Part shown: one piece after another, positions 34,114-45,673 of the stretch
How positions within the stretch are numbered: the first letter of the stretch is position 1
How the letters are laid out: every line of letters starts with the position of its first letter
Assembly (NCBI RefSeq): GCF_024649945.1
Contig: NZ_JANKMS010000013.1
Location: forward strand, 1 to 64,000
DNA from: Flavobacterium panacis
GTDB lineage: Bacteria; Bacteroidota; Bacteroidia; Flavobacteriales; Flavobacteriaceae
Direction: 5' to 3'
Length of the DNA stretch: 64,000 bases
Made by a program: the position numbers and the translations under genes
Notes under the pieces: model-generated
Databases searched by the model: none
What the model was told of the DNA's origin: nothing
The model's input: only the letters and a program-made list of their open reading frames with translations

Positions 34114-35346
34114 ATGCTGTACTATTTATTCGAATATTTTGATAAAACATTGGATATTCCTGGAACAGGAGTTTTCCAGTACATCACATTTAGGTCAGCT
34201 TTGGCATTTATGCTTTCGTTGCTTTTGTCTACTATTTATGGTAAAAGAGTAATTAACTTTTTACGCCGTCAACAAGTTGGAGAAACAGTACGTGAACTTG
34301 GTCTTGCAGGTCAGAACGAAAAAGCAGGTACACCAACAATGGGTGGATTAATTATCATTTTTGCCACGCTAGTTCCAGTTTTGTTATTTGCAAGATTGCA
34401 TAATATTTATATCGTATTGCTTATTGTGACCACGTTGTGGATGGGAACCATTGGTTTTGTGGATGATTATATCAAAATATTCAAAAAGGATAAACAAGGT
34501 CTTAAAGGTATATTTAAAGTTATTGGACAGGTTGGTTTAGGAATTATTGTTGGAGCAGTTCTTTATTTTAATCCAGCCGTGACGGTGAGAACGGATACTG
34601 GTCGTACAGATCTTTTTAAAACAGCTGTAAATTCGACTGTAATTATGCCGGCAGGTGTTGAAGAAAAATCTACAGCGACAACAATTCCTTTTGTAAAAAA
34701 TAACGAGTTTGATTATGCTGAAGTATTGTCTTTCATGGGAGACGGTTATGAGAAATGGGCTTGGTTGGTTTTTATTCCAGTTGTAATTTTTATCATCACA
34801 GCGGTTTCAAACGGAGCAAATTTAACTGACGGAATCGACGGACTTGCAGCGGGAACCTCGGCAATATCCGTCCTCGCCCTCGGGATATTTACATTCGTTT
34901 CAGGAAATATTATTTTTTCCAATTATCTGAATATTATGTATATCCCCAATTCGGGAGAAATGACGGTCTTTATATCGGCCTTTGTTGGAGCATTAATCGG
35001 ATTTCTTTGGTATAACTCCTATCCGGCATCTGTTTTTATGGGGGATACAGGAAGTTTGACTATCGGAGGAATTATCGCGGTTTTGGCAATTGCAGTTCGT
35101 AAAGAAATATTAATTGTTTTGTTCTGCGGAATTTTCTTGGCAGAAAGTGCTTCAGTGGTTATACAGGTGTTTTATTTTAAATATACGAAAAAGCGTTTTG
35201 GTGAAGGTAGAAGGATCTTTTTGATGGCGCCACTTCATCATCATTACCAGAAAAAGGGATATCATGAAAGTAAAATTGTAACTCGTTTCTGGATTGTTGC
35301 TGTAATGCTGGCCATTTTATCAATTATCACCCTAAAATTAAGATAA
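34114..35346 (+). CDS. mraY: Phospho-MurNAc-pentapeptide transferase MraY
   Basis: This 410-residue polytopic enzyme transfers phospho-MurNAc-pentapeptide to undecaprenyl phosphate, forming lipid I. Conserved blocks are GTPTMGGL (about 71-78), FVDDYIKIFKKDKQGL, NLTDGIDGLA and PLHHHYQKKG near the C-terminus. A polar insert of about 50 residues (about 155-205, including AGVEEKSTATTIPF) makes it longer than the roughly 360-residue proteobacterial form. Codon use shifts locally at about 34,850-34,900 (a GC-richer patch). It ends 4 bp before murD. Confidence 0.93.
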   Translation: MLYYLFEYFDKTLDIPGTGVFQYITFRSALAFMLSLLLSTIYGKRVINFLRRQQVGETVRELGLAGQNEKAGTPTMGGLIIIFATLVPVLLFARLHNIYIVLLIVTTLWMGTIGFVDDYIKIFKKDKQGLKGIFKVIGQVGLGIIVGAVLYFNPAVTVRTDTGRTDLFKTAVNSTVIMPAGVEEKSTATTIPFVKNNEFDYAEVLSFMGDGYEKWAWLVFIPVVIFIITAVSNGANLTDGIDGLAAGTSAISVLALGIFTFVSGNIIFSNYLNIMYIPNSGEMTVFISAFVGALIGFLWYNSYPASVFMGDTGSLTIGGIIAVLAIAVRKEILIVLFCGIFLAESASVVIQVFYFKYTKKRFGEGRRIFLMAPLHHHYQKKGYHESKIVTRFWIVAVMLAILSIITLKLR

Positions 35347-36678
35347 ATGAGATTAGTAGTTTTAGGAGGAGGAGAAAGCGGAGTAGGGACCGCGATCCTC
35401 GGGAAGAAACAAGGGTATGAAGTTTTTGTATCTGATTTCGGAAAGATAAAAGAGAGTTATAAAGAAGTTCTTATCATTAATAAAATAGCTTGGGAAGAAG
35501 AGCAGCATACAGAAGATTTAATTCTAAATGCTGATGTGGTGATGAAAAGTCCAGGAATTCCAGACAAATCTCCGATAGTAAAAAAACTTATTGCGGCAGG
35601 TATTAAGGTGATTTCGGAAATTGAATTTGCGATTCCTTACACAGAAGCAATGACAATCGGAATTACTGGAAGTAATGGTAAAACGACCACCACAATGCTA
35701 ACACATCATTTGCTGAAATATGCAGGATTAAATGTGGGATTGGGAGGAAATATCGGAAAGAGCTTTGCCTGGCAGGTAGCAGAAAATAAATATGATGCCT
35801 ACGTTCTTGAATTAAGCAGTTTTCAGTTAGACGGAATTATAAATTACAGACCAGATATTGCGATAATAACCAATATTAGTCCGGATCATTTAGATCGATA
35901 TGAATATAAATATGAAAATTATATCAATTCGAAGTTTCGAATAACAATGAACCAAACCGAAAACGATTATCTCATTTATGATGCAGATGATGAAGCAAGT
36001 ACAGAATGGTTAAAAAATAATAAAACAAAAGCAAAATTAATTCCTTTTTCATTGACCAAAACATTCGATGAAGGGGCTTCTATAAATAACAACAAAATGG
36101 AAATTAAGATCAACCAAGAAGAGTTTACAATGGATACAGAACACATTGCGTTAGAAGGAAAACATAATATGAAAAACGCAATGGCAGCAAGCTCTGTAGC
36201 TAAATTGATGCAAATTAGAAATGCAACAATTCGTGAAAGTCTATCTAATTTCCAAGGTGTTGAACACCGTTTAGAAAAAGTATTGAAAATACAAAACGTT
36301 CAATATATCAACGATTCAAAAGCAACTAACGTAAATGCTACTTTCTTTGCCTTAGACAGTATGAATGCGCCAACAGTATGGATTGTAGGAGGTGTTGATA
36401 AGGGAAATGATTACAACGAATTAATGTCATTGGTACGTGAAAAAGTAAAAGCAATTATCTGCCTTGGAATCGATAATCGTAAAATTATTGATGCTTTTGG
36501 AAACGTTGTTGATATTATGGTTGAAGTAAATAATATGAATGATGCAGTGAAAACTGCTCAAAGATTAACAGAGAAAGGTGATACTGTTTTATTGTCTCCA
36601 GCTTGTGCAAGTTTTGATTTATTTGAAAACTACGAAGACAGAGGAAAACAATTTAAGCAAGCTGTACATAACTTGTAG
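35347..36678 (+). CDS. murD: UDP-MurNAc-L-Ala:D-Glu ligase MurD
   Basis: This 443-residue ligase adds D-glutamate to UDP-MurNAc-L-Ala. It has an N-terminal Rossmann-like UDP-binding domain (MRLVVLGGGESGVGTA), the ATP loop GSNGKTTTT (about 114-122), NISPDHLDR, and a C-terminal domain with YINDSKATN and LSPACASFDLFENYEDRG. All Mur ligase blocks are intact. It begins one base after the mraY stop and is followed by an inverted-repeat gap before ftsW. Confidence 0.93.
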   Translation: MRLVVLGGGESGVGTAILGKKQGYEVFVSDFGKIKESYKEVLIINKIAWEEEQHTEDLILNADVVMKSPGIPDKSPIVKKLIAAGIKVISEIEFAIPYTEAMTIGITGSNGKTTTTMLTHHLLKYAGLNVGLGGNIGKSFAWQVAENKYDAYVLELSSFQLDGIINYRPDIAIITNISPDHLDRYEYKYENYINSKFRITMNQTENDYLIYDADDEASTEWLKNNKTKAKLIPFSLTKTFDEGASINNNKMEIKINQEEFTMDTEHIALEGKHNMKNAMAASSVAKLMQIRNATIRESLSNFQGVEHRLEKVLKIQNVQYINDSKATNVNATFFALDSMNAPTVWIVGGVDKGNDYNELMSLVREKVKAIICLGIDNRKIIDAFGNVVDIMVEVNNMNDAVKTAQRLTEKGDTVLLSPACASFDLFENYEDRGKQFKQAVHNL

Positions 36679-36682
36679 GTAA

Positions 36683-36751
36683 AGGTTTCAAGTTTCAGGT
36701 TTCACGTTAGGAGGAACCTGAAACCTGAAACAAAAGAAACTTGAAACTAGA
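36683..36751. repeat. Inverted repeat of TTTCAGG/TTTCAAG words between murD and ftsW
   Basis: The left arm GGTTTCAAGTTTCAGGTTTC (36684-36703) is complementary to the words CCTGAAACCTGAAAC and GAAACTTGAAACT on the right (36718-36749). The transcript could form a hairpin with internal loops. There is no T-run, so it is unlikely to be a terminator; it lies within the dcw transcript. Confidence 0.65.
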
Positions 36752-36757
36752 AAGCAA

Positions 36758-38068
36758 ATGAAGGAGTTGGTAAACAAACTAAAGGGAGATAGGGTAATAT
36801 GGTCGTTCGTGGCTTTATTGGCATTGTTTTCGTTTATGCCTGTTTTTAGTGCAAGTAGTAATTTGGCTTATATCGGTCATGGAACAGGAAATACTTTGGG
36901 ATATTTGTTAAAACACTTGGCTCATATTTGTATTGGTTTCTTGATTATTTACTGGGTTCATAGAGTGCCTTATCATTATTTTAGAGCGATTTCAAAAATT
37001 GCATTGCCGATTGTTTGGTTTTTGTTGCTTTATACTTTGTTGAAAGGAACTGTAATTGCAGGAGCAAATGCGAGTCGTTGGATTCAAGTTCCTTTTATTG
37101 GAATTACGTTTCAGACATCAACTCTTGCGGCAATTGTTTTGTTCATTTATGTAGCGCGATATTTATCTAAAACCAAAGAAGAAAATGAACCTTTTCAGAC
37201 TTCATTAATTCAACTTTGGATTCCGGTATTTATCACTTTAATATTGATTTTGCCAGCCAACTTTTCAACTACAGCGTTGATTTTTGCGATGGTTTTAATG
37301 CTTACGTTCATTGGAAAATATCCTTTAAAATATATCGGATTTATTATTGGTTCAGGAATTGCGATGCTGGCATTTTTCCTTTTGGTAGCTAAGGCTTTTC
37401 CGGATTCAAGATTTTTTAGTAGGGTTTCAACTTGGGAAAGTCGTATTACAAATTTTACCACAGACAAACCAGACGAAGATGATTATCAGATAGAAAAAGC
37501 AAAAATTGCAATTGCCTCTGGAAAACTTGGAGGATTAGGGCCAGGAAAAAGTGTTCAGAAAAACTTTTTGCCACAATCTTCTTCCGATTTTATTTATGCC
37601 ATTATTGTGGAAGAATATGGTTTAGTTGGAGGGGTTTCAATTGTAATTCTGTATTTATTGCTTTTGTTCCGATTTGTAATTGCATCTCATAAAGCACCAA
37701 CTTTATTTGGAAAATTAGTCGTTGTAGGTGTCGGATTTCCGATGATATTTCAAGCCATGATTAATATGGCTGTTGCGGTTGAATTACTGCCAGTAACAGG
37801 ACAAACATTGCCATTAATAAGTAGCGGGGGAAGTTCGATCTGGATGACTTGTTTAGGACTTGGAATTATTATTAGTGTAACGAAAAAAGAAGAAGAAATC
37901 GCTGAAGAGAAACTCGAAAAAGAAAAACGAAAAGAGGCTTTACAGCGATTGATAGATAAAGAATTAGCAGAAGATGATGTAATTCCTCAAGAAATATATG
38001 ATGAAGAGCCAGCTTATTCGATAGAAGACAATTCAAGAAATCCGATGAATGCGGTTTTGAATAAATAG
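36758..38068 (+). CDS. ftsW: Lipid II glycosyltransferase FtsW
   Basis: This 436-residue SEDS-family protein has about ten TM helices and polymerises septal peptidoglycan with FtsI. Blocks seen are NASRWIQVPFIGITFQTS (about 109-126), GKLGGLGPGKSVQKNFLPQSSSDFI (quoted in part) and LISSGGSS near the C-terminus. The catalytic Asp of SEDS proteins lies in the extracellular loop between the first two of these blocks. The C-terminus is a charged cytoplasmic tail of about 60 residues rich in Glu and Lys. Confidence 0.92.
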   Translation: MKELVNKLKGDRVIWSFVALLALFSFMPVFSASSNLAYIGHGTGNTLGYLLKHLAHICIGFLIIYWVHRVPYHYFRAISKIALPIVWFLLLYTLLKGTVIAGANASRWIQVPFIGITFQTSTLAAIVLFIYVARYLSKTKEENEPFQTSLIQLWIPVFITLILILPANFSTTALIFAMVLMLTFIGKYPLKYIGFIIGSGIAMLAFFLLVAKAFPDSRFFSRVSTWESRITNFTTDKPDEDDYQIEKAKIAIASGKLGGLGPGKSVQKNFLPQSSSDFIYAIIVEEYGLVGGVSIVILYLLLLFRFVIASHKAPTLFGKLVVVGVGFPMIFQAMINMAVAVELLPVTGQTLPLISSGGSSIWMTCLGLGIIISVTKKEEEIAEEKLEKEKRKEALQRLIDKELAEDDVIPQEIYDEEPAYSIEDNSRNPMNAVLNK

Positions 38069-38111
38069 TTAAAATATAAGAATTTTTTAAAAAGTTGTAA
38101 TTTTTAGAAAG

Positions 38112-39200
38112 ATGACAAAGTATAAATTCATACTTAGCGGAGGAGGAACAGGAGGGCATATCTATCCTGCGATTGCTATTGCAAATGAGTTGAAATTACA
38201 ATTTCCTGATGCTGAATTTCTTTTTGTAGGTGCCAAAGATAAAATGGAAATGCAGAAAGTGCCTCAAGCAGGTTATGAAATAAAAGGTCTTTGGATTGCG
38301 GGTTTACAGCGAAAATTGACTTTGCAAAATTTAATGTTTCCGCTAAAACTGGCAAGTAGTTTATTGGAATCGAAAAGAATTATTAAAAAATTTAAACCAA
38401 ATGTAGTAATCGGAACAGGTGGTTTTGCCAGCGGACCTTTATTGCAAGCGGCAGGAGCTGCAGGAATTCCAACTGTGGTGCAAGAGCAGAATTCTTTTCC
38501 TGGAATTACAAACAAATTGTTGAGTAAAAAGGCAAATGCAATTTGTGTGGCGTATCAAAATTTGGAACGCTTTTTTCCAAAAGAGAAAATTGTTTTAACT
38601 GGAAATCCAGTACGTCAGGATTTAATTGATATTGAAAGTAAACGTGACGAAGCAATTGCTTTTTACAATTTAGATCCGAATAAGAAAACGCTGTTGGTTC
38701 TTGGAGGAAGTTTAGGAGCGAGAAGAATCAATCAGTTAATTGAAAAAGAATTACAAAATTTTCTTTCTCAAGAGGTTCAGGTAATCTGGCAATGTGGGAA
38801 ATTATATTTTGAAGAATATAAAAAATACAATCAACCAAATGTAAAAGTGGTTGATTTTATTGAAAGAATGGATTTTGTGTATGCGGCGTCTGATATAATT
38901 ATTTCACGTGCAGGAGCTTCGTCAGTATCGGAATTGTGTATTGTTGGCAAACCAGTAATTTTTATTCCGTCACCGAATGTTGCTGAAGATCACCAAACTA
39001 AAAATGCACAGGCAATTGTTGATGCAAAAGGAGCGATTTTGTTGAAAGAATCTGAGCTTGAAGAGCAATTTAGCATTGTTTTTGAAGCGCTGCTGAAAGA
39101 TTCGGGAAAACAGAAACAGTTAAGTGATAATATTAAAAAACTGGCAATGCCAAAAGCAACTCAGGCTATTGTAGCGGAGATTGTGAAGTTGATTAGATAA
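38112..39200 (+). CDS. murG: Lipid I GlcNAc transferase MurG
   Basis: This 362-residue GT-B enzyme adds GlcNAc to lipid I. It has the N-terminal glycine-rich loop SGGGTGGHIYPA (about 9-20), GTGGFASGP (about 99-107) and a C-terminal UDP-binding region: ISRAGASSVSEL (about 262-273), then AEDHQTKNA. The domains are complete and the length is typical. It sits 43 bp after ftsW and is followed by the largest non-coding gap in the cluster (142 bp). Confidence 0.93.
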   Translation: MTKYKFILSGGGTGGHIYPAIAIANELKLQFPDAEFLFVGAKDKMEMQKVPQAGYEIKGLWIAGLQRKLTLQNLMFPLKLASSLLESKRIIKKFKPNVVIGTGGFASGPLLQAAGAAGIPTVVQEQNSFPGITNKLLSKKANAICVAYQNLERFFPKEKIVLTGNPVRQDLIDIESKRDEAIAFYNLDPNKKTLLVLGGSLGARRINQLIEKELQNFLSQEVQVIWQCGKLYFEEYKKYNQPNVKVVDFIERMDFVYAASDIIISRAGASSVSELCIVGKPVIFIPSPNVAEDHQTKNAQAIVDAKGAILLKESELEEQFSIVFEALLKDSGKQKQLSDNIKKLAMPKATQAIVAEIVKLIR

Positions 39201-39330
39201 GGCTGTAAGCCATAGGCAATAAGCTTTAAGCTTTGAGCCTACTAAAAAGAAGACAAAGTTTAAAAGAATACAAAAGATTAAGTAATAAAGATAAAGGTTA
39301 GGGGCTTAATGCCTATAGCTTAATGCTTAA
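39201..39330. repeat. Inverted repeat of TAAGC words between murG and murC
   Basis: TAAGCCATAGGCAATAAGC (39206-39224) is complementary with few mismatches to GCTTAATGCCTATAGCTTA (39305-39323). The arms are about 80 bp apart and the intervening DNA is A-rich. A related word string (TGCTTAAAGCTTAAAGCTATAG) occurs at about 52,829. No gene or terminator is visible. Confidence 0.6.
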
Positions 39331-39342
39331 AGCGAATAAAAA

Positions 39343-40692
39343 ATGAATTTAAATCAAATACAGAACGTTTATTTTATTGGTATCGGAGGAATCGGAATGA
39401 GTGCTCTGGCTCGTTATTTCAAATTTATTGGAAAACAAGTTTCAGGTTACGACAAAACGCCTTCAATGCTAACTAATGAATTGATTGAAAGTGGGATTGA
39501 TATTCATTTTGAAGATGATATAAACTTGATTCCAAAAGATTATTATGTGGAGAACACGTTGGTAATTTATACGCCAGCGGTTCCAAAAACACATTCAGAA
39601 TGGAATTATTTTATAGAAAGACATTACGAGGTTAAAAAGCGTGCTGAAGTTCTTGGAATTATTAGTAAAGATACTTTTTGTTTTGCAGTTGCAGGAACAC
39701 ATGGCAAAACAACAACGTCTAGTATTTTGGGACATATTTTGTTTCAAAGTGGTGCAGATGTAACGGCTTTTATTGGTGGAATTGTTGAAAATTATAATTC
39801 AAATTTAATTGGAAGTGGTAAAACAGTAACGGTTGTAGAAGCGGACGAATTTGATAGATCGTTTTTGCATTTACGTCCAGATATCGCCTGTGTAACTTCT
39901 ATGGATGCCGATCACTTGGATATTTATGGAACAAGTGATGCGATTCAGGCTTCTTTTAGAGAATTTGCTTCCAAAGTTGAAGATAAAAATAATCTCTTCA
40001 TTACAAAAGAATTGCCTCTAGAGGGAATTCAATGTGCTGTAAATGAAGATGCTGTATTCAAGGCTTTTAATGTTCGCATTGAAGATGGGGCTTATGTTTT
40101 TGATGTGCAAACGCCATCAGAAATTATGAAGGATTTGCGTTTTGGATTGCCTGGAAGACACAATTTGATGAATGGATTGATGGCTATTGCAATGGCTAAG
40201 ACTTTCGGCACCCCGACCGATTCTATTGCAAAAGCCATTGCTTCATTCAACGGAATTAGAAGACGTTTTTCATATCAGATTAAGACTGAAAATTTAGTAT
40301 ATATTGATGATTACGCACATCATCCAACAGAAATCAATGCTGTTCATCAGGCGGTTAGGGAGTTATATCCAGGACGTAAAGTTTTGGCTATTTTTCAGCC
40401 GCATTTATTCAGCAGAACAAGAGATTTCGTTGACGGATTTGCAGAAAGCTTATCACAATTTGATGAAGTGTTTTTGATGGATATTTACCCTGCAAGAGAG
40501 CTTCCTATGGAAGGAGTTACTTCTGAGTGGCTTTTGGGTAAAATGACAAATACGAACAAAAAAATTGTTGCAAAAGAAGATTTATTAGGTGAAATCAAAG
40601 CCAGTGATGTACCTATTATTGTAACAATTGGAGCTGGTGATCTGGGAGAGATGGTTCCGTCAATTAAAAAGATTTTAAATGAAAGTATTTAA
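39343..40692 (+). CDS. murC: UDP-MurNAc:L-Ala ligase MurC
   Basis: This 449-residue ligase attaches L-alanine to UDP-MurNAc. It has the N-terminal FIGIGGIGMSALARYF, ATP loop GTHGKTTTSS (about 121-130), SMDADHLDIYG and the DDYAHHPTEI block (about 325-334) shared by MurC and Mpl. In this position, between murG and ftsQ, MurC is the natural call rather than the recycling ligase Mpl. The 3' end overlaps ftsQ by 14 bp. Confidence 0.92.
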   Translation: MNLNQIQNVYFIGIGGIGMSALARYFKFIGKQVSGYDKTPSMLTNELIESGIDIHFEDDINLIPKDYYVENTLVIYTPAVPKTHSEWNYFIERHYEVKKRAEVLGIISKDTFCFAVAGTHGKTTTSSILGHILFQSGADVTAFIGGIVENYNSNLIGSGKTVTVVEADEFDRSFLHLRPDIACVTSMDADHLDIYGTSDAIQASFREFASKVEDKNNLFITKELPLEGIQCAVNEDAVFKAFNVRIEDGAYVFDVQTPSEIMKDLRFGLPGRHNLMNGLMAIAMAKTFGTPTDSIAKAIASFNGIRRRFSYQIKTENLVYIDDYAHHPTEINAVHQAVRELYPGRKVLAIFQPHLFSRTRDFVDGFAESLSQFDEVFLMDIYPARELPMEGVTSEWLLGKMTNTNKKIVAKEDLLGEIKASDVPIIVTIGAGDLGEMVPSIKKILNESI

Positions 40693-41401
40693 TTGGGCAA
40701 ACGTAAGATTAGTACTTATTTTCGGACTGGTTTTGTTTTTGTATTCTTTCGCACAACATCGAAATGGTGATCGAAAATTGAAAAAATCGATGGTTGTTTT
40801 TGTAGGAGAAAATACGCTTTTTGTGAAGCCGGAAACGGTTAATAAATTGTTGATAGAAAATAAAAGAGACGCTTCCAGTATTAGAAAAGATGAAGTAGAT
40901 TTGAATAAGATAGAGAAAACCCTCGATACACAAGAGATGATTGAGAAGTCAAACGTTTTTGTAAGTATCGACGGAGTTCTAAAAGCAGTAGTAAAACAGA
41001 AGACGCCCATAGCAAGAGTTTATGACGGCGGCGCCTCTTTTTATATTGATTACGAGGGAAATAAAATGCCCTTGTCTGACAATTTCACTGCGAGAGTTCC
41101 TCTTGTTTCAGGGGCAATTAATGAAAAAAATAACGAAGATTTAGCAGCTTTATTTCGCACAATTTACGACGATGCGTTTTTGAGAAAAAACATCATTGCA
41201 ATCGAAATTATGCCGAATGGAAGCTTAAAAATGTTTAATCGTAACTATGATTACTTCATAGATTTCGGAAGAACGATGAATGTTGATAAGAAATTTAGAA
41301 ACTATAAAGCGTTTTTTCAAAAAGCAGTTTTAGATAGTACGTTATACAAATACAAAAAAATTGACCTTAGGTTTACGGAACAAGTAGTTTGCACTAAATA
41401 A
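40679..41401 (+). CDS. ftsQ: Cell division protein FtsQ-like
   Basis: This 240-residue bitopic protein has a short cytoplasmic N-terminus, a TM helix (about 8-24, VRLVLIFGLVLFLYSFA) and a periplasmic POTRA-like/FtsQ domain. KPETVNKLLIEN and IEKTLDTQEMIEKSNVFVSIDG are the typical repeating elements. The C-terminal half is the FtsQ beta domain. It overlaps murC and lies 6 bp before ftsA. Identification rests on topology and position. Confidence 0.85.
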   Translation: MKVFNWANVRLVLIFGLVLFLYSFAQHRNGDRKLKKSMVVFVGENTLFVKPETVNKLLIENKRDASSIRKDEVDLNKIEKTLDTQEMIEKSNVFVSIDGVLKAVVKQKTPIARVYDGGASFYIDYEGNKMPLSDNFTARVPLVSGAINEKNNEDLAALFRTIYDDAFLRKNIIAIEIMPNGSLKMFNRNYDYFIDFGRTMNVDKKFRNYKAFFQKAVLDSTLYKYKKIDLRFTEQVVCTK

Positions 41402-41407
41402 TAGAAA

Positions 41408-42817
41408 ATGGAAAAAGATAATATTGCAGTAGGTCTAGATATTGGAACAACCAAAATCGTTGCCATGATTGGTAAGAAAAATGAGTATGGTAAGTTGGAG
41501 ATTTTGGGCATTGGTAAATCCAAAAGTTTGGGTGTTGCCAGAGGAGTAGTAAACAACATTACGCAAACGATTCAATCGATTCAACAAGCGATAATCGAAG
41601 CGGAAAATAATTCAGGATACAAAATCAAAGATGTGGTTGTGGGTATTGCCGGACAACACATCAGAAGTATTCAGCATACAGATTACATCAGCAGAAATAA
41701 TCCTGAAGAAGTAATTGGTGAAAATGATATTCAACTGTTAATTGATCAGGTAAATAAACTGGCGATGTTACCAGGAGAAGAAATTATCCACGTTTTACCT
41801 CAGGAATTTAAAATCGACGGACAGTCTGAAATTAAAGAGCCAATCGGAATGTATGGCGGAAGATTAGAATCTAGTTTTCACGTTGTAGTGGGGCAGGCTT
41901 CTTCAATCAGAAATGTTGGAAGATGTATTCAGAGTTCAGGAATTGAATTGTCTGGATTGACATTAGAGCCATTAGCTTCGGCAGATGCGGTTTTAAGTCA
42001 GGAAGAAAAAGAAGCTGGTGTGGCACTTATCGATATCGGTGGTGGAACAACAGATTTAGCTATTTTCAAAGATGGTATCATTCGTCATACCGCTGTAATT
42101 CCTTTCGGAGGAAATGTAATTACAGATGACATCAAAGAAGGATGTTCGATTATTGAAAAACAAGCTGAGCTTCTTAAAATCAAATTTGGATCTGCTTGGC
42201 CAGGTGAAAATAAAGACAATGAGATTGTTTCGATTCCAGGTTTAAGAGGAAGAGAGCCAAAAGAAATTTCGCTTAAAAACTTATCTAAAATTATCCATGC
42301 AAGAGTTGTGGAAATTGTAGAGCAGGTTTTTGCAGAAATAAAAGCTTACGGACACGAAGATCCTCGAAAAAAACTGATTGCTGGAATTGTATTAACCGGT
42401 GGTGGTGCGCAATTAAAGCACATCAAACAATTGGTGGAATACATTACAGGAATGGACACTAGAATTGGATATCCAAACGAGCATTTGGCTGGAAACTCAG
42501 GAGAAGAAATTTCTAGTCCATTATTTGCAACAGCGGTTGGATTGGTAATGAACAGTATCGAAAACAGTTCGCAAAGTGCTGTTAGGCTTGAATTGGTAAA
42601 TGAACAGCCAAAAGTTGTTTATAAAAATGTTCCTCCGCCAGTGCAGCGATACGAAGTTGAAGAAAACTACGTTGAAAAAGTAGAGACTATTGAAGAAACT
42701 AGAGAGGCAGTATCTCAAAGAGCTTCAAGAGATGAATCTACTGAAACGAAAATAAGAAGATCATTTTTTGATCGATATGTCGACAAAATCAAAGAATTTT
42801 TAGACAACGCAGAATAA
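41408..42817 (+). CDS. ftsA: Cell division protein FtsA
   Basis: This 469-residue actin-like ATPase tethers FtsZ to the membrane. The phosphate-1 loop is in VGLDIGTTKIVAMIG (about 8-22), phosphate-2 in LIDIGGGTTDLAIF (about 205-218) and the adenosine loop in GIVLTGGGAQL. The 1C domain follows the first loop, with DVVVGIAGQHI. The C-terminus ends in the amphipathic membrane helix FFDRYVDKIKEFLDNAE (about 453-469). A Glu-rich linker precedes it. Confidence 0.93.
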   Translation: MEKDNIAVGLDIGTTKIVAMIGKKNEYGKLEILGIGKSKSLGVARGVVNNITQTIQSIQQAIIEAENNSGYKIKDVVVGIAGQHIRSIQHTDYISRNNPEEVIGENDIQLLIDQVNKLAMLPGEEIIHVLPQEFKIDGQSEIKEPIGMYGGRLESSFHVVVGQASSIRNVGRCIQSSGIELSGLTLEPLASADAVLSQEEKEAGVALIDIGGGTTDLAIFKDGIIRHTAVIPFGGNVITDDIKEGCSIIEKQAELLKIKFGSAWPGENKDNEIVSIPGLRGREPKEISLKNLSKIIHARVVEIVEQVFAEIKAYGHEDPRKKLIAGIVLTGGGAQLKHIKQLVEYITGMDTRIGYPNEHLAGNSGEEISSPLFATAVGLVMNSIENSSQSAVRLELVNEQPKVVYKNVPPPVQRYEVEENYVEKVETIEETREAVSQRASRDESTETKIRRSFFDRYVDKIKEFLDNAE

Positions 42818-42835
42818 TTAGAATAAAAGAAAAGG

Positions 42836-42866
42836 ATTACTTTCTTGCCCCAAGTCAAGAAGTAAA
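42836..42866 (+). repeat. Hairpin between ftsA and ftsZ
   Basis: TTACTTTCTTG (42837-42847) pairs with CAAGAAGTAA (42856-42865), with one bulge, around an 8-nt loop. There is no T-run. It could mark RNA processing between ftsA and ftsZ or be chance. Confidence 0.45.
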
Positions 42867-42901
42867 AAATGTACTAAATAAGAATTTCAAAAACCAAAAA
42901 G

Positions 42902-44941
<2,040 letters not shown>

Positions 44942-44963
44942 TTTTAGAATCATAATATTGGGT

Positions 44964-45001
44964 AACCCGAAAATTGGATTTAATTTTCGGGTTATTTTTT
45001 T
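44964..45001 (+). terminator. Terminator after ftsZ
   Basis: AACCCGAAAATT pairs perfectly with AATTTTCGGGTT around a 6-nt loop and is followed by a T-run. A TATCTTCG element near 45,003 may start the next transcript. The rest of 44942-45145 shows no gene. Confidence 0.82.
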
Positions 45002-45145
45002 TATCTTCGCACAGAATTTCAAAATTTGACTTCCTAAATAGGTTTTTAAAGTGAATCTTGCAGTTAGTTCTGACGAAGTCGAGAACAAATTCCAAATGAA
45101 TAAATCAATTAATAGGCATTGGCTTATTTTAAATAAAATATAAAC

Positions 45146-45595
45146 ATGAGTTTACAAACACAAATCATGGACGAAATCAAAACGGCCATGAAAGCAAAAG
45201 ATACTGTAGCTTTAGAAGCATTAAGAGCTGTTAAATCAGAATTATTATTAGCTTCAACAGCTTCTGGATCTAAAGAAGATTTATCTGAAGACGAAGAAAT
45301 TAAATTGCTTCAAAGATTGGTTAAAACGCGTAAAGAGAGCGCAAGAATCTTTACAGAGCAAACCCGTCCAGATTTAGCAGAACCAGAATTGGCTCAAGTT
45401 GCTGTAATCGAGAAGTTTTTACCAGCTCAATTAAGTGAAGAAGAAGTGGAAGCTGTAATCGCAAAAATCATTGCTGAAACAGGAGCTTCTGGAATTGCTT
45501 CAATGGGTAAAGTAATGGGATTAGCATCTGCTCAATTAGGCGGAACTGCTGAAGGAAAAACCATTTCTACTATTGTAAAGAAATTATTATCATAA
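45146..45595 (+). CDS. GatB/YqeY-domain protein
   Basis: This 149-residue protein corresponds to the stand-alone YqeY fold, whose relatives form the tail of GatB amidotransferase. Blocks are IMDEIKTAMKAKDTVALEALRAVKSE, EIKLLQRLVKTRKESA and IEKFLPAQLSEEEVE, followed by GMGKVMG-like (SMGKVMGLASAQLGG). A tRNA-linked role is assumed from the GatB relation but is not shown. It has its own weak promoter after the ftsZ terminator and ends just before the tRNA-Arg gene. Confidence 0.88.
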   Translation: MSLQTQIMDEIKTAMKAKDTVALEALRAVKSELLLASTASGSKEDLSEDEEIKLLQRLVKTRKESARIFTEQTRPDLAEPELAQVAVIEKFLPAQLSEEEVEAVIAKIIAETGASGIASMGKVMGLASAQLGGTAEGKTISTIVKKLLS

Positions 45596-45613
45596 ATAAT
45601 TTTAGTTTTAGAG

Positions 45614-45659
45614 TGTAGATTTTAGATTCTAATTGGCAATCTAAAATCTGCAATCTACA
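45614..45659. repeat. Imperfect hairpin between the yqeY-like gene and tRNA-Arg
   Basis: TGTAGATTTTAGATT (45614-45628) is complementary to AATCTAAAATCT..TCTACA (45638-45659) with a 4-nt bulge. No long T-run follows, so termination is doubtful. Confidence 0.5.
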
Positions 45660-45673
45660 ATCATAAATAAATT

